Positions 23,429-34,793 of a DNA stretch of 64,000 bases are shown piece after piece (position 1 is the first letter of the stretch; each line of letters starts with the position of its first letter). The translations under genes and the position numbers were made by a program. Origin of the DNA: Zanthoxylum bungeanum (Eukaryota; Streptophyta; Magnoliopsida; Sapindales; Rutaceae); NCBI GenBank assembly GCA_019454045.1, contig SKCR01001880.1:1-64000 (forward strand). The letters are read 5' to 3'. The notes under the pieces were generated by a model. It did no database searches and was not told the origin of the DNA. It saw only the letters and a list, made by a program, of their open reading frames with translations.

Positions 23429-26400
23429 TGTGGGAACACAAAAACTGGACGACGCATGATGTTCCAGGCTCACGGCCTAGTTGAGAGTACGGAGTAGCCA
23501 CGGGGGACTATAACGGAGAATAATGGAGTCAACACCCGGTGTGAACCGGGAAAATGAGATTTAAGGCCGCACTCACCCCTCGCAAGGGAAGACCTCAAAC
23601 CATTGGGTTCGGAATGGTCCCTTACTTATGTCACTTGTAATGAAAGGATTTATTTAATAATTTAATCAAGTTTAGGTAACACTTATTTCCAAGAGTATCA
23701 TGCTTCTAAATTCACCTGTACAAGATAAAACTTACACCTAAATTTACATACATTTCACATCTAAGATTGCATGCTTGAGAGTACATCAAAGTAGCAATGA
23801 ACATACAACTTCATTGGCATATTATATTCATGAAAGACACAAGCACACACACTAACCACACAAGCACACATGTGAGCACTTTTCCAAGTGGTACGTGGAA
23901 TTGTATCCCAAGTACAGACCGCACTACCGTCCATTCAGAATCGGCTACGGAATTTAGGTCTGGGTTTCCATCCGATATACCACAAGAAATAATACTCAAA
24001 TGCTATCACGACATAGATATATGAATTGTAATACGATACGTTGAACCAAGTCGAAGGTAAATGATGTAACCAATGGGATAAACATGCTTTTCACTATGAC
24101 GCGTACAAAGATAAGAATGACTATATGGGATTTCATAATACATGCATGAATGGTATAGTTGGCTTTATGTGAGAGTTGTGACTGTGTGAGTGAGTGTAAG
24201 GGGCTGTCGCATGAAGGGTTCAGTTTAGGGTCTTATGCGTGCAGGTCAGTGGGCATGTTTAAGGCAATTGGTGTGAGTTGGCTTACGTGAGGCCGTGAGG
24301 TGCTATGTGGCGAGAGGCTTGTAGCGTGTTGTGAGGCGTGGGCTGGTGTGATGTGTTCTTTGTGCGAAAGAGTGAGGGCTGCTCACGTGGGGAATTATGG
24401 CCGTGTTTAGGTGCGTGGGGCAATCTGTGTGTTGGGGTTTGTGGGTTGTGTTCAGTGGGCGTGAAGGCAGTGAGTTGAGAGGGGGAGTTATCGTGAGCAT
24501 GAGGGGGCAGTTACGTGTATGGTGAATGGGTTTATAATATGGTGAGTTACCGAGGGTTCATGGAGTGTAAAGGGCAGGGGATATAGGTACACCAATGACA
24601 ATAGGTGGAGCCAAGACATGGATAAACAATGCAATCAATGGATGAAAGACACGGCAAATATCGTGGTAAAGGTAGCCTTTTAGGCTTTTCTTCTCAAATG
24701 GAGACCCTTTTAATCCAACACAATAAGCCCATGCACCTTTCATTACAAAGCATACAAAGATAAAGATAACTATATGAAATTTCGTATAGCCGATTGAACA
24801 TATCTTACATTCAACCGAGCATATATCAATCGGCGCGGCAAAGTATCATGGTAATGGATTTTAACCCCTCCAAATAGGGGACCTTTAATCCGACTTACTA
24901 AGCCCATGCGCTCGATCATATCATGCATAAAAAAATAAAGACAATCATATCAAACTTAGTATGTCCGATTGAACATATCTTATATCCAACCGAACACACA
25001 TCAACCGGCGCGGCAAAGCATTGTGGTAAAGGATTTTAAACCCTCCAAATAGGGGACCTTTAATCCGACTTACTAAGCCCATGCGCTCGATTGTATCATA
25101 CATACAAAAATAAAGGCAATCACATCAAACTTAGTATGCCCGATTGAACATATCTTATATCCAACCGAACACACATCAACCGGCGCTACAAAGCATTGTG
25201 GTAAAGGATTTTAACCCCCCAAATAGGGGACCTTTAATCCGAATTACTAACCCCATGCGCTCGATTGTATCATGCATATAAATAATGTGCGGAATTCAAA
25301 TGACGAAAAATAAATAAATCAAAGCAATATAAAGCAAAAGAAAGTGTATTTTACTCAAGCGGTACGTGGATTTGTATCCCGAGTACAGATCATACTACCG
25401 TCCATTCGGAATCGGCTATGAAATTTATGTCCGGGTTTCCCTCCGATATACCGCGAGAGTTGACACATCTCTCATTTTATTCCAAAGCCACAACATACAA
25501 CTCAATAAATAATACAAATAAAATAGAAAACGAATGTGGAAAATACCCTCAGGTCTAACCTTTTATGTCGACTTTCGAACTCACGTTTCACGGCCGTCGG
25601 TAGGGCTATGACACCGTAACTTTTCTGGTTCACTGGTTCGCGTTTTACCTCGCTGTTTCGCTGCTCAAGCTACTGTTTTGACTCCGTTTCTTTGCTGTTT
25701 CCTCACGGTTTTGCTGTCGTATTACAGGTCACTGTTTCAGGTGTATAGGGGACTGTTTTGGGTGTTTTTGTGGGTTTTAAGTGCAATTTTTGTGTGATTA
25801 TTTAAGGGTTATAATTGAAGTTTTTATGTTACTGGTTTAAGGATTTTAGGGTCTATTTTGAGGGCTAATAGGAGTGCAGTTTTTCGGTACTGCAGGGAGG
25901 TTTATGGGGCTGTTGTTTCGGTGATATAGGGAGGCTTATGGGGCTACATTTTTGACGTGCAAAGGGCTGCTATATTGGTGTATTTTTTGGTGATGTGAGC
26001 GAGGCTTGTGGGGTTGTGTTTTTCGGTCAAGTAAAGGGAGGAGATGAAGAGAAATTTGTTATATTTTTTTTATGTAATATGCGTGAATGGAGAGCTTGGA
26101 GAGGGGGTTGGAAATTCTTTTCTTCTTTTTTTTTGTGATGGGCGTAAATTAGGAGGAGGGAATGCCTTGGAGAGGTGTGGTTTATATAGAGAAAGGCTAG
26201 GGCTTCACCTTGTTTCACAAGGAATATGATTTGGCATTAAAGGGAGGATTTGATTTGGTATCCAACAAGAAAAAGATTAGATTGAGGGGGGACAAATTTG
26301 GTTCAATTTAGGAATACAATATATTTGATTGGTTAGGATTAGGCTTGGCATCTTTTTAATTTAGTATGTAATATATTTGATTTGTCCAAATTAGGTATGA

Positions 26401-26862
26401 TTATATATTATGTTTTATTTAATTGGTAAATGGCTTAAAATATTTTATTTAATTCAAATACATTATCTAATTAATATTTAATCTAATATTTTATTTATTT
26501 GGGTGTAATTTAGGGTGATTGGGCATGTGGGCTTGTGGTTGGGCGTGTGGGCTTGGTTGGTGAGTTTGGTTTGTTTGGACAAGGTGTGTGGGCTTGCGGG
26601 GGTTTTGGGTCAAGGAAAAGGGACTTGCGGGGGTTTTGGGTCAAGGCAAAGGGGCTTGCGAGGATTTTGGGCCAGGAATAATTTTTAAAACGGAAAACCA
26701 ACAAGTAACCCGAAGCTAAACCAGTGAACTTAATCTGAATATGAGTCAATTCTTGACTCATCCCTTCCGACGTCTGTTTCCCGTTGCTTTTACGAATTAA
26801 AAGGTAGTGCCTCCAACTGAGACTCATCATTGGGTTTCACATGCAAAAATGCAATACCTACA
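23429..26862 (-). repeat. G1 3' LTR
   Basis: 3,434 bp. Plus-strand ends are TGTGGGAACACA at the left and GCAATACCTACA at the right. It matches the 5' LTR at 34794-38338 over its length, including the block near 23540 with ACCCGGTGTGAACC and the ~175-bp tandem repeats. Compared with the 5' LTR it lacks about 120 bp near 25488. Confidence 0.93.
24610..25290. repeat. ~175-bp tandem repeats in G1 3' LTR
   Basis: CGATTGAACATATCTTA recurs at about 24791, 24965 and 25141, with the block GGGGACCTTTAATCCGACTT between them. The period is about 175 bp, and a more diverged first unit starts near 24610. The same array occurs in the 5' LTR. Confidence 0.9.
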
Positions 26863-26877
26863 GTCGCCCCCACTTTG
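26863..26877 (-). promoter_or_regulatory. G1 polypurine tract
   Basis: On the minus strand AAAGTGGGGGCGAC directly precedes the LTR terminus TGTAGG. It is the plus-strand primer of the element. Confidence 0.9.
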
Positions 26878-26974
26878 ATGGGACTTGTGCAGTGTGTGAC
26901 TTTGAATAATCCTATCAAAGTTATGCAATGCATTTTTACTTACCTGGCTCGTCTGCTACCTCGAGCTGAGTTGG

Positions 26975-27480
26975 TGCTGCAGTGGACCTCGATCTTGGGA
27001 CGCATCCCACTAACTGCAACTAACAACGGGGGCACCTCGACCCTGGGCGCCTTGACCCAATACCGCTGACAATAGGGACCTCGTCCTCAAACTGAAGATG
27101 TAGTGGGCACCTCGACCCTGGGACACATCCCGAACTACAACCAACAATGGGGGCACCTCGACCCTGGGTACCTCGACCCAACACCGCTGACAATAGGGAC
27201 CTCGCCCTCAAACTGATGATGTAGTGGGCACCTCGACCCTGGGACGAATCCCGGAACTACAACCGACAACGGGGGCACCTCGACCGTGGGTACCTCGACC
27301 CAACACCGCTGAAAAAAGTAGGCCTCGCCCATAAGCTGATACTAATATGGGCCTCGCCCAAGGCTGATACTGACGTGGGCTTCACTCCAAACTGATGATG
27401 ATGTGGGCCTCGCCCCCAGACTGATACTAATGTGGGCCTCGCCCCCAGACTGATACTAATGTGGGCCTCGCCTCTTGGGA
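26975..27480. repeat. GC-rich tandem repeats in G1 3' UTR
   Basis: Two arrays lie between integrase and PPT. The first, about 26975-27310, has three units of ~120 bp, each with GGGCACCTCGACCCTGGGA and a CCGCTGACAATAGGGACC-type stretch. The second, about 27320-27480, has five or so units of ~30-35 bp built on TGGGCCTCGCCCCCAGACTG. They are much richer in GC than their surroundings. In Tat/Ogre elements this 3' UTR is known to be a hypervariable source of tandem repeats. Confidence 0.92.
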
Positions 27481-27677
27481 CTCATCCCCAAAACTGAAAC
27501 TGTGTTGATGCTGTTTGGCTCATTTCTGCCGCTTTCTCTTTTCTTCGAACCTGCGAACACAAAACAAATACAAACACGGAAAGAATGCAATGTTACGTGT
27601 ATGCATGAATGATTTTCCTACTCCGTTGGGTTAGGTCTTCTGCCAATTCCCTTGGTGACCGCTCGGTCTTTTCTCCC

Positions 27678-29011
27678 TCAAGCAAAGTACTGTTTCAATA
27701 TGTCCACGTTGATCGGCTCGATGAACTCGTTTCCTTCCAAGTCTGATAACCTCACTGCCTCATTTCCCATTACCTTTTGTACTATGTAAGGTCCTTCCCA
27801 GTTAGGTCTGAATTTTCCTCTCGGATCTGTCGTCGACGGCCTCGACTGCTTAAGTACTAAATCACCCTTTCTGATCTTGGTGGGACGTACTTTCTTGTTG
27901 AATGCTCGAGCTAGTCTCTTCTGATACAACTGCATGTGATACAAAGACTTCGTTCTATTCTCATCCAGCAATGCTAACTGATCAAACCTCTGTGCGGCCC
28001 ATTCTGGTTCCGGTAATTCTGCCTCTGCTAAAACCCTCATGGACTGTATTTCCACTTCTACTGGCAATACTGCTTCCATTCCATAGACCAAAGAGTAAGG
28101 TGTGGCCCCTGTTGCTGTTCTTACTGATGTTCTGTACCCCCACAAAGCATACGGTAATTTCTCGGCCCAATCTCTGCAATTTCTGTCATCTTGGCTAAAA
28201 TCGTCTTTATGGTCTTGTTGGCTGCCTCAACTGCCCCATTTGCATGCGGCCTGTACGGTGATGACTTGTGGTGGCCTATCCCATACCTCTGTAACATTGC
28301 CTTCGTCTCTCATTGAAACTGAACTCCGTTGTCTGTCACTACATGATGCGGCATACCATACCGACAAATGAGGTTCCGAGCTGTAAACTTTGCCATCTGT
28401 TTTGTTGTAACATTACGGAATGATTCGGTTTCTACCCACTTCGAGAAGTAATCTACTGCCACTACTATGAAGCGATGCCCATTCGATGCATTCGGTCGAA
28501 TTTCTCCAATCATATCAATTCCCCATGCTGAGAAAGGCCACGGCTCTGACAACCCGTGCAACTCTGTGTGCGGTAAGTGATTCAAATTACCATGTGCTTG
28601 ACAGTCATGACAGTGCTTTACCATCTTTGCGCAGTCTGTTTCCATGGTTGACCAATAAAAACCTTGTCTCACTATCTTTCGGGACAGATTCAACCCGTTC
28701 ATGTGCGGACCACATACCCCGGCGTGTATTTCTTCCATTACATGCTGAGCTTCTTCTTTTCTCAAACACTTCAACTGAATACCGTTTGCTTGCCTCTTGT
28801 ACAGTTCCCCTTTCAAAGTCACATACTGGGAAGCTAACTTCTGAATGGCTATTCTGTCTTTTCTGCCTGCCCCTTCCGGGAGTTCACCATGTTCCAGATA
28901 CATCTGAATGTCATAATACCAAGGTTTACCATCATCGACCTCAACTTCCAGAATTCTTTCTATCTCATAAAAAGGTCTGCTTGCTGTTGTCAGTATCAAT
29001 GGTTTCATCAC
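27678..29011 (-). pseudogene. G1 integrase
   Basis: Minus strand. 29011-28310 carries the HHCC zinc-binding N-terminus (ending CHDCQAHGN) and the catalytic core with first Asp in WGIDMIG and second in VVTDNGVQF. The third catalytic residue lies in the GAVEAANK segment at about 28220, just after a frame break near 28309. 28145-27678 continues with the WGYRTSVRTATGATPYSLVY region and the C-terminal KIRKGDLVLK and NWEGPYIV segments. The enzyme inserts the cDNA copy in the nucleus. The break after the second Asp means this copy cannot encode it in one frame. Confidence 0.88.
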
Positions 29012-29163
29012 TAACTTTTCTGTATTTTACCAAGTTGCTGCAAGTGTAGCCAATGCATCTGCCATCTGATTCTCTTCTCTCGGTAAGTGCTAAAACTTAC
29101 ACTCGGGGATAACCTGTGCCAATTTTCTGAGGTGAAAAAGGTAAGGTTTCAACCGTTCTTCTT

Positions 29164-29668
29164 TCAATTCCAATCTCCTCGCATCTGCTGGACCACCAAC
29201 ATAGAATCTCCGTAGACTTCCACACTCCCGGCCTTCAAGGTTATCAATGTCGTCAAACCAAAAGCACATGCTTCATACTCGGCCATGTTGTTAGTCACTC
29301 TTAATGTCAACCTCTTGGCCAAAGGCAAAGTCTCTCCCACGGGGGTTACTATCACGATTCCAATTCACTGCTCCGTCAAAATACATCTTCAATCTCTGAA
29401 CTGTTATTGCTTGGATCTCTTCATCTGGAAATTCAAACTTATAATGATCCCCCTCAGCAGGTTGCAATGCCAGAAACTCTGCTACTGCTCGCCCTTTGAT
29501 CAATTTGGAGGTGAGATACTCAATGTCAAACTCTGTCAACAATACTAACCATCTGCCCAATTTTCCCACCAGTGAAGGCACCGAATGAAGATACTTCAGA
29601 GGATTTTCTTTGCCACTACCTGGATCTTGTATGACTGGAAATAATGCCGCAATTTTCTGGAAGCCCAT
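29164..29668 (-). pseudogene. G1 RNase H end and second (archaeal-type) RNase H
   Basis: 29668-29291 contains the end of the ordinary RNase H/connection domain (GRWLVLLTEFDIEYL) and begins a second RNase H with K-M-Y-F-D-G-A-V-N. 29355-29164 continues in another frame with LRVTNNMAEYEACAFGL and V-Y-G-D-S-M-L-V-V-Q-Q. TNN-AEYEA and GDS are hallmarks of the aRH domain that Tat-lineage gypsy elements carry between RNase H and integrase. One frameshift separates the two pieces. Confidence 0.85.
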
Positions 29669-30821
29669 ACCATTGCAAGACAGATCTTCTCAACTTCCTG
29701 ATATCGAGCCTCACACATGAGCATCTTCTTACTCAGATAATAGACTGCATGTTCTACCCTTGTCTCATCAGCATGTACCATCATTGCCCCCAATGCTTCT
29801 GATTCTATAGCCAAATACAATATCAAAGGTCTGCCCGGTCTCAGAGGTTTCAATACAGGAGGCTTTACCAAGTACTCTCTGATTTTGTCGAAGGCTGTCT
29901 GACACTGTTCATTCCATCTCACTGGCTGATCTTTTCTCAACAGTTTGAAGATAGGCTCACATACTGATGTCAACTTGGCGATGAACCGACTGATGTACTG
30001 AATCTTCCCCAAGAATGCTCTGACTTCTTTTTCTGTCTTCGGTGCAGGCATTTCTGTGATTGCCTTGATCTTCTCAGAATCTACCTCTATTCCGCCCATT
30101 CCCACTGTATGACCGAGCAATTTCCCTGATGTCACCCCAAACACACATTTCTTGGGATTAAGTCGTAGGTTGTATCTGTCAACCCTCTGAAGGAACATTT
30201 CCAGTGCTTCAATATGCCCAACTTTTATCTGTGATTTCACCATCATGTCATCCACATACACCTCAATCTCTTTGTGCATCAAGTCGTGGAAAAGTGTAGT
30301 GGCCATCCGCTGATAAGTAGCCCCCGCATTCTTAAGCCCAAACGACATTACCTTGTAACAATAAGTACCCCACTCAGTAACAAATGCAGTATGTGTTTTT
30401 CTTCCTCAGTAATAAGAACCTGATTGTAACCTGAAAATCCATCTGCAAATGAATACATGGCAGATAAAGCCGCACTATCAACCAGAACATCTATATGCGG
30501 CAGAGGAAAATCATCTTTCGGACAAGCCTTGTTGAGATCTCTGTAGTCTACACACATTCTGACCTTCCCATCTTTCTTTGGCACCGGTACTATATTAGCC
30601 AACCACTCAGGATACTTTACTACTTCCAGGAACCCCACATCTATCTGTTTCTTAACTTCCTCTCTGACTTTCTCAGCCCATTCTGGTCTCATCCGTCGGA
30701 GTTTCTGTTTTACTGGCCTCATATTCGGATAAGTTGATATTGTGTGTTGGGCAATATTTCTGTCTACCCCAGGCATGTCCTCATAGGACCAAGTAAACAC
30801 TTTGGCATATCTGACCAACAC
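29596..30821 (-). pseudogene. G1 reverse transcriptase and RNase H
   Basis: 30821-30348 carries the RT entry (FLEVVKYPEWLANIVPVPKK, then VRMCVDYRDLNKACPKDDFP) and SAMYSFADGFSGYNQ. 30348-29596 carries FGLKNAGATYQRM, the catalytic YVDD (YVDDMMVKS), and the thumb/connection with FLGKIQYISRFI. It then begins RNase H with LILYLAIESEALGAMMV and AVYYLSKKM. The two parts are in different frames, broken at about 30350-30400. The enzyme makes cDNA from the element RNA in cytoplasmic particles. Confidence 0.9.
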
Positions 30822-30839
30822 TTCTTCTAGTTTCTCCCT

Positions 30840-31391
30840 CTATTCGGAGGTTACTTCAATTGCAATCAGAATTTCCTTGGGGTTCTCAAGTGTACCCAAG
30901 TTAAATGCAGTAGTTCTGGCTGAACTGATGTCAAATATGCTTGATTCGTGCAGAGTAAATGGAAATGACTCAGGCAAGTAAGCAAAAGAAATGTCTTTAT
31001 TATTGGATAATGCAGAAGTACATTCAAACAAATCAGGAAGGTAAATGTCTTCGTCATCTATAGACACTTCTTCCTCTGCAATCAGGTCTTCCTCAGACTT
31101 TTCATCCTCTCCCAGAGTCAGGCTCTCCAACTTCATTAGTTCTTCCTCCCAATTCTCTTCTTCTTTCTTCACAATTTCTTCAACTATCAGCTTCTTACCC
31201 AACATATCCTGGAAGATCTCAAACCCAGGTACCACAATTCCATTAACTTCCACAGGTTCAGGCTCCCCTTGATATCCTGAAGCTTTCACAAAACACTCCA
31301 TCAATTTCAGGCCTTTTTTCTTCATCAGATTTGTACCCCAAACCTTTCCGAGTAGTCTGTCCTCTGAAATCTGGCAATTTTGAACCTTCAC
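30840..31391 (-). pseudogene. G1 protease-RT linker region
   Basis: 183 codons, acidic (many Glu/Asp runs such as E-K-S-E-E-D-L-I-A-E-E-E-V). It ends with GTLENPKEILIAIEVTSE just before the RT N-terminus. It joins the protease frame with an overlap and ends in a stop four codons into the expected continuation. No catalytic motif is present. Such spacers are normal in Tat polyproteins. Confidence 0.75.
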
Positions 31392-32025
31392 CCGGCTCCA
31401 ACTTCATTTTTTTCATGATCCTAGCCACCCTAGGATCCACCCATTCCTCAAAAGTAGCTGACACCTGAAACCTCGTGAAAGGTTGTATCTCCAAGGCAGC
31501 CACGGCATTATCTACCTCAGCCCGGATAGTAACAACTTCTCCCTCATACGGGAACTTGATCATCTGATGTAAAGTGGAAGGCACGCCCCCAAGTTTGTGA
31601 AACCAAGGCCTTCCCAACAACAAGGCAAAAGTGGCTGGGATGTCCAGCACTGTAAACTCAACTTCATCTTCAATAGGGCCTACCTTGACCATAGCCACAA
31701 AAGTACCCTCGACTCCCCTTTTACTGTCATCATAAGCCTTAATAGTCATGCTGGAGGGGTCAAGTCTGTTGCTTTCATATACCCAATCTCGCCAAATTTT
31801 CAGCGGGCACACATTGATGGACGAGCCGTCATCCACCATCACACATGAAGTTCTCTTGCCCCTCACCTCGGCCCTGATAAATAGAGGCCTATTATGATTT
31901 CTTCCCCTCCACCGGGAGTTCATCCTCAGAAAAAGATATCTGCAAAGCTTCTTTCTGAACTGACCCAATAAACATTGCAGGGTTGGCGTCTTCGGTACCA
32001 CAATCTTGCTCAAGGCCTCAACCAT
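31258..32025 (-). pseudogene. G1 aspartic protease
   Basis: 255 codons. The retropepsin active site reads VMVDDGSSINVCPL, with the D-D-G-S form common in Tat elements, and the distal FALLLGRPWFHKLG matches the A-x-x-x-L-G-R-x-W motif. It processes the Gag-Pol polyprotein. Upstream, the sequence is out of frame with gag. Confidence 0.88.
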
Positions 32026-32758
32026 GGCCTGCCTATGCTCCCGAGATGCACATAAGTTCCCAGATACTCACTTGTGCTCTAGTTTTCCTCAATTGCCTCA
32101 GCACTATATCCCCCTCAGTATTTTCTGCAGTCTCAACCACTTCTCTACCATCTGTCAAAACTTCCTTACCCTTTTCTGCCATATCATTGTAAAAACGACC
32201 GCTGCGCGTCATTCCCCTTACTTCTTCCTCATCACTGCTAGAGAAATCAAGCCAAAAGTTTTTCCCCCCTGCTCAGTCTCATCTTCACTAGTACTATCCC
32301 AGATTCCCAGGCAAAAGGCTTGAGGGTGAAAGGATTTTAGACAAGGTCTTCTGGGAGGCCAGAATTGATCATATAGGCTGGTGGTGGTACGGCACGGTAG
32401 TTGGGTAAGGGGTTTCTGTGTGTGTGTCAGGCTGTTCTGTTTCTGGGTCAGATATTTTCTTGGAGTCTATCAGGTCTTGGATTTCATGGCGGAGTCGGGC
32501 GCAATTGTCAGTGTCATGGCCCTTTTTGTTGGTGAAAGTGACAGTAAAGGCTTAGGTTATAATGTGATGGTGGAGGATTGGGTAATGGTTTGGCTTCTAG
32601 GGGTGACAGAAGTCCTTGTCTCTTCAACTTCTCCAATACTTTGGACAAGGGCCTACCCAATTTGGAGAATCTCCGGTTCCGGATAGCGGCAATCTCAGCA
32701 GAAACGGGCTTTGTTCCCGATGTCCCCCCAATTGGCCTCCTATTCAGACCATAGAATT
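32026..32758 (-). pseudogene. G1 gag C-terminal (zinc-finger) region
   Basis: Degenerate continuation of gag. The reverse complement near 32480-32530 reads a Y-C-H-F-H-Q-Q-K-G-H-D-T-D-N-C type zinc finger, comparable to the clearer copy in G2 (YCHFQQQKGHETDNYTC). A GT-rich stretch and stops break the frame between here and the protease. Confidence 0.65.
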
Positions 32759-33609
32759 TTATATTTCGGCCTCTTCTTCCTCAATATCCATGATAGTTTC
32801 CCTCAACTGCCGAAAATCAGTAATCATGGAGCTTATCCTCCTTAGCTTCCCATAGATGGAGGGCTTGGTGCCCTTGATGATCATTTTAATCTGGTCCCTC
32901 TCCGAGGGCCTAGTTTTTTGCATTTTCAACAACTGACCCCTCCACCGGTCCACATACTCCTTAAAACTCTCCTCTGATTTCTGCTTAACATTCTCCAGAT
33001 CACGGAGTGACAGATCGATCTCTAGGTCAGTGACATACTGCTTCAGGAAAGCATCAGCCAACTCCCTCCAATCTTCCTTCACATTCTTCTCTAAACTGTG
33101 GTACCACACCATGGGAGCTCTCTCGAGCGACATTCCAAACATTTTCTGCACTTGGCGCTGAGATAAGCCAACTGAACTCATGACTGGTACAAACTGTCGG
33201 AGATGCACCCTTGGATCCTCATTCCCGTTAAACTTAGCCATATCAGGCATCTTGAACTGTGCCGGCAACTGTTCCTCGAAAGTCAGTGTGTCATAATCCA
33301 CCAAATCTTCATTCTTACCCCTCATCTTGTGGGTAACTGACTCAACCTGATCTCGAAGTTTCTGTAACTCTGCCTGAGACCCAGATACTCTGCCTGTTGC
33401 ATACTCTGCCATATCATCATCAAAAGTGGGGATATCATCGCCCAACCCATTCGGAGGCTCTCACGCCTCACATTCTCAGAATTTCCCCCAGCACGGGGCA
33501 CAGCCATACCAGCCATAGCAGTAGTCAAGGCTTGCAACTGTTCAGTAATCTTGGCGAGACCGTTCTCTAACTGATCCATACGGGATACCTCATTACCGGA
33601 TTCACTCAT
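32759..33609 (-). pseudogene. G1 gag
   Basis: Start MSESGNEVSRMDQLENGLAK at 33609. One frameshift near 33440 moves reading into the 33445-32759 frame, which holds the retrotransposon gag core: FKMPDMAKFNGNEDPRVHLR, RQVQKMFGMSLERAPMVWYH, DAFLKQYVTDLEIDLSLRDL, and RDQIKMIIKGTKP. The N-terminal part has a coiled-coil-like L-x-K-I-T-E-Q-L segment. Gag forms the virus-like particle shell. G2 encodes a close relative at 61788-62970. Confidence 0.88.
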
Positions 33610-34772
33610 GACTGTTACTGTTCTTTTAATGAGCCTTGTTCATTCTCTCAACCCAAACGGTATCTATGATGTCTTTTTGAGACATAGAAGGTGTTAACAT
33701 GACATATGTATGTATGAGGTGCATGAGATGCATGTAATATATATAACATACTAAATCAACTAAAATTTTCAAACAAATCGGCCCGTTATCATTTTAGAAG
33801 CTTTTGGGCTAACTGTCATAGGAGTGAACTCGTCCCAGTTTAAATGGCCCAACGAGTACACATCTTATGGCAAAGAGCCCAACTAATTCCAAATGGTAAT
33901 GTTCCGAACACAATCACAAAGTGGCCCATCAATCACTTAGAAGCCTTTGGCCCAATCGTCATAAAATACGTTCTTGTCCCAGTTTAAATGGCCCAACAAG
34001 CCCATATCCCATGACAAATGGTCCAAATGGATCCAAACGGCAATGTTCCCAAACACAAGCATAAAAGAAAGATAATGCAAACATAAAGTAATAATTTCTA
34101 CAGAATGGCCCATCAACATTTCAGAAGCTTTGGGCCTAATGGTCATAAGGTACGAACTCGCCCCAGTTTAAATGGCCCAGCAAGCATTTCTGACATTTCC
34201 AGCACAATAGTCCTGCATAGCCATGATGAGAGATGGTCCACAGCACATATTCAAGGAAATAATTGTTACTTTAACCATACAAACCCGATCTATGGGTGGG
34301 TTCGCAAGAGTGTAGACAAAGGCTCTCACCGGTGAAGATGGCCACAACTAGGTCTCCCCAATCAAGGGTTCAGCGACCAAGTGAGCGCACCCCTTTTTAT
34401 ACACTAAGGTACGTGCCAATGAGCTATGGTGTGTGACTGACTGTCAAATGGATTTCCCATTGTAGATTCCCCAGAGGGAGGGTGGAGCGAGGCTCTCTTA
34501 AGTACCCTAGCCTCTTAGGCTCTTATCGCTTGGTGACAGGAATAAAAAACGAGTCCTCCAAATTAGTCCATCACAATAGGCTAAGGGTAGATGGCCATAT
34601 AGGTGCCTTCACAGCTTTTCCTTCTAGGAAGGTAGTGAATGAAGAAAGACACCAAACCATTACCTAGCCTCAAGATGCCTTTGATTAAACCCTCATTTTA
34701 TCCAGTATAGACACGGTCAATTAGAACATAAATCCAAACATTACAATACAATATTTCGAGGCTGATTCTCTA
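33610..34772 (-). other. G1 5' leader with tandem repeats
   Basis: Untranslated region between PBS and gag. At about 33781-34185 a ~150-165 bp unit is repeated nearly three times. Each unit has a GGCCCATCAA- or GGCCCGTTAT-like start, an AGAAGC(T)TTTGGGC block and GTCCCAGTTTAAATGGCCCA (33835-33854, 33978-33997, and 34163-34182 with one mismatch). The same leader is seen in G2 (62971-63832). Confidence 0.8.
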
Positions 34773-34790
34773 TCCCCAGTAGAGTCGCCA
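34773..34790 (-). promoter_or_regulatory. G1 primer binding site
   Basis: Minus strand TGGCGACTCTACTGGGGA lies three bases inside the LTR terminus. The same PBS type is described for Tat/Ogre elements, where I recall a tRNA-Arg primer. I could not check the tRNA identity here. Confidence 0.85.
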
Positions 34791-34793
34791 GAC

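Noticed and set aside
24610..25290. CRISPR-like array
   Set aside because: The repeats are ~175-bp adjoining units without spacers, inside a plant LTR.
26044..26229. Overlapping small frames on both strands in the G1 LTR
   Set aside because: Shadow frames in low-complexity G/T-rich sequence, not kept between the two LTR copies.
28486..29049. 187-codon plus-strand open frame
   Set aside because: It lies exactly antisense to the gypsy G1 integrase and has no domain of its own.
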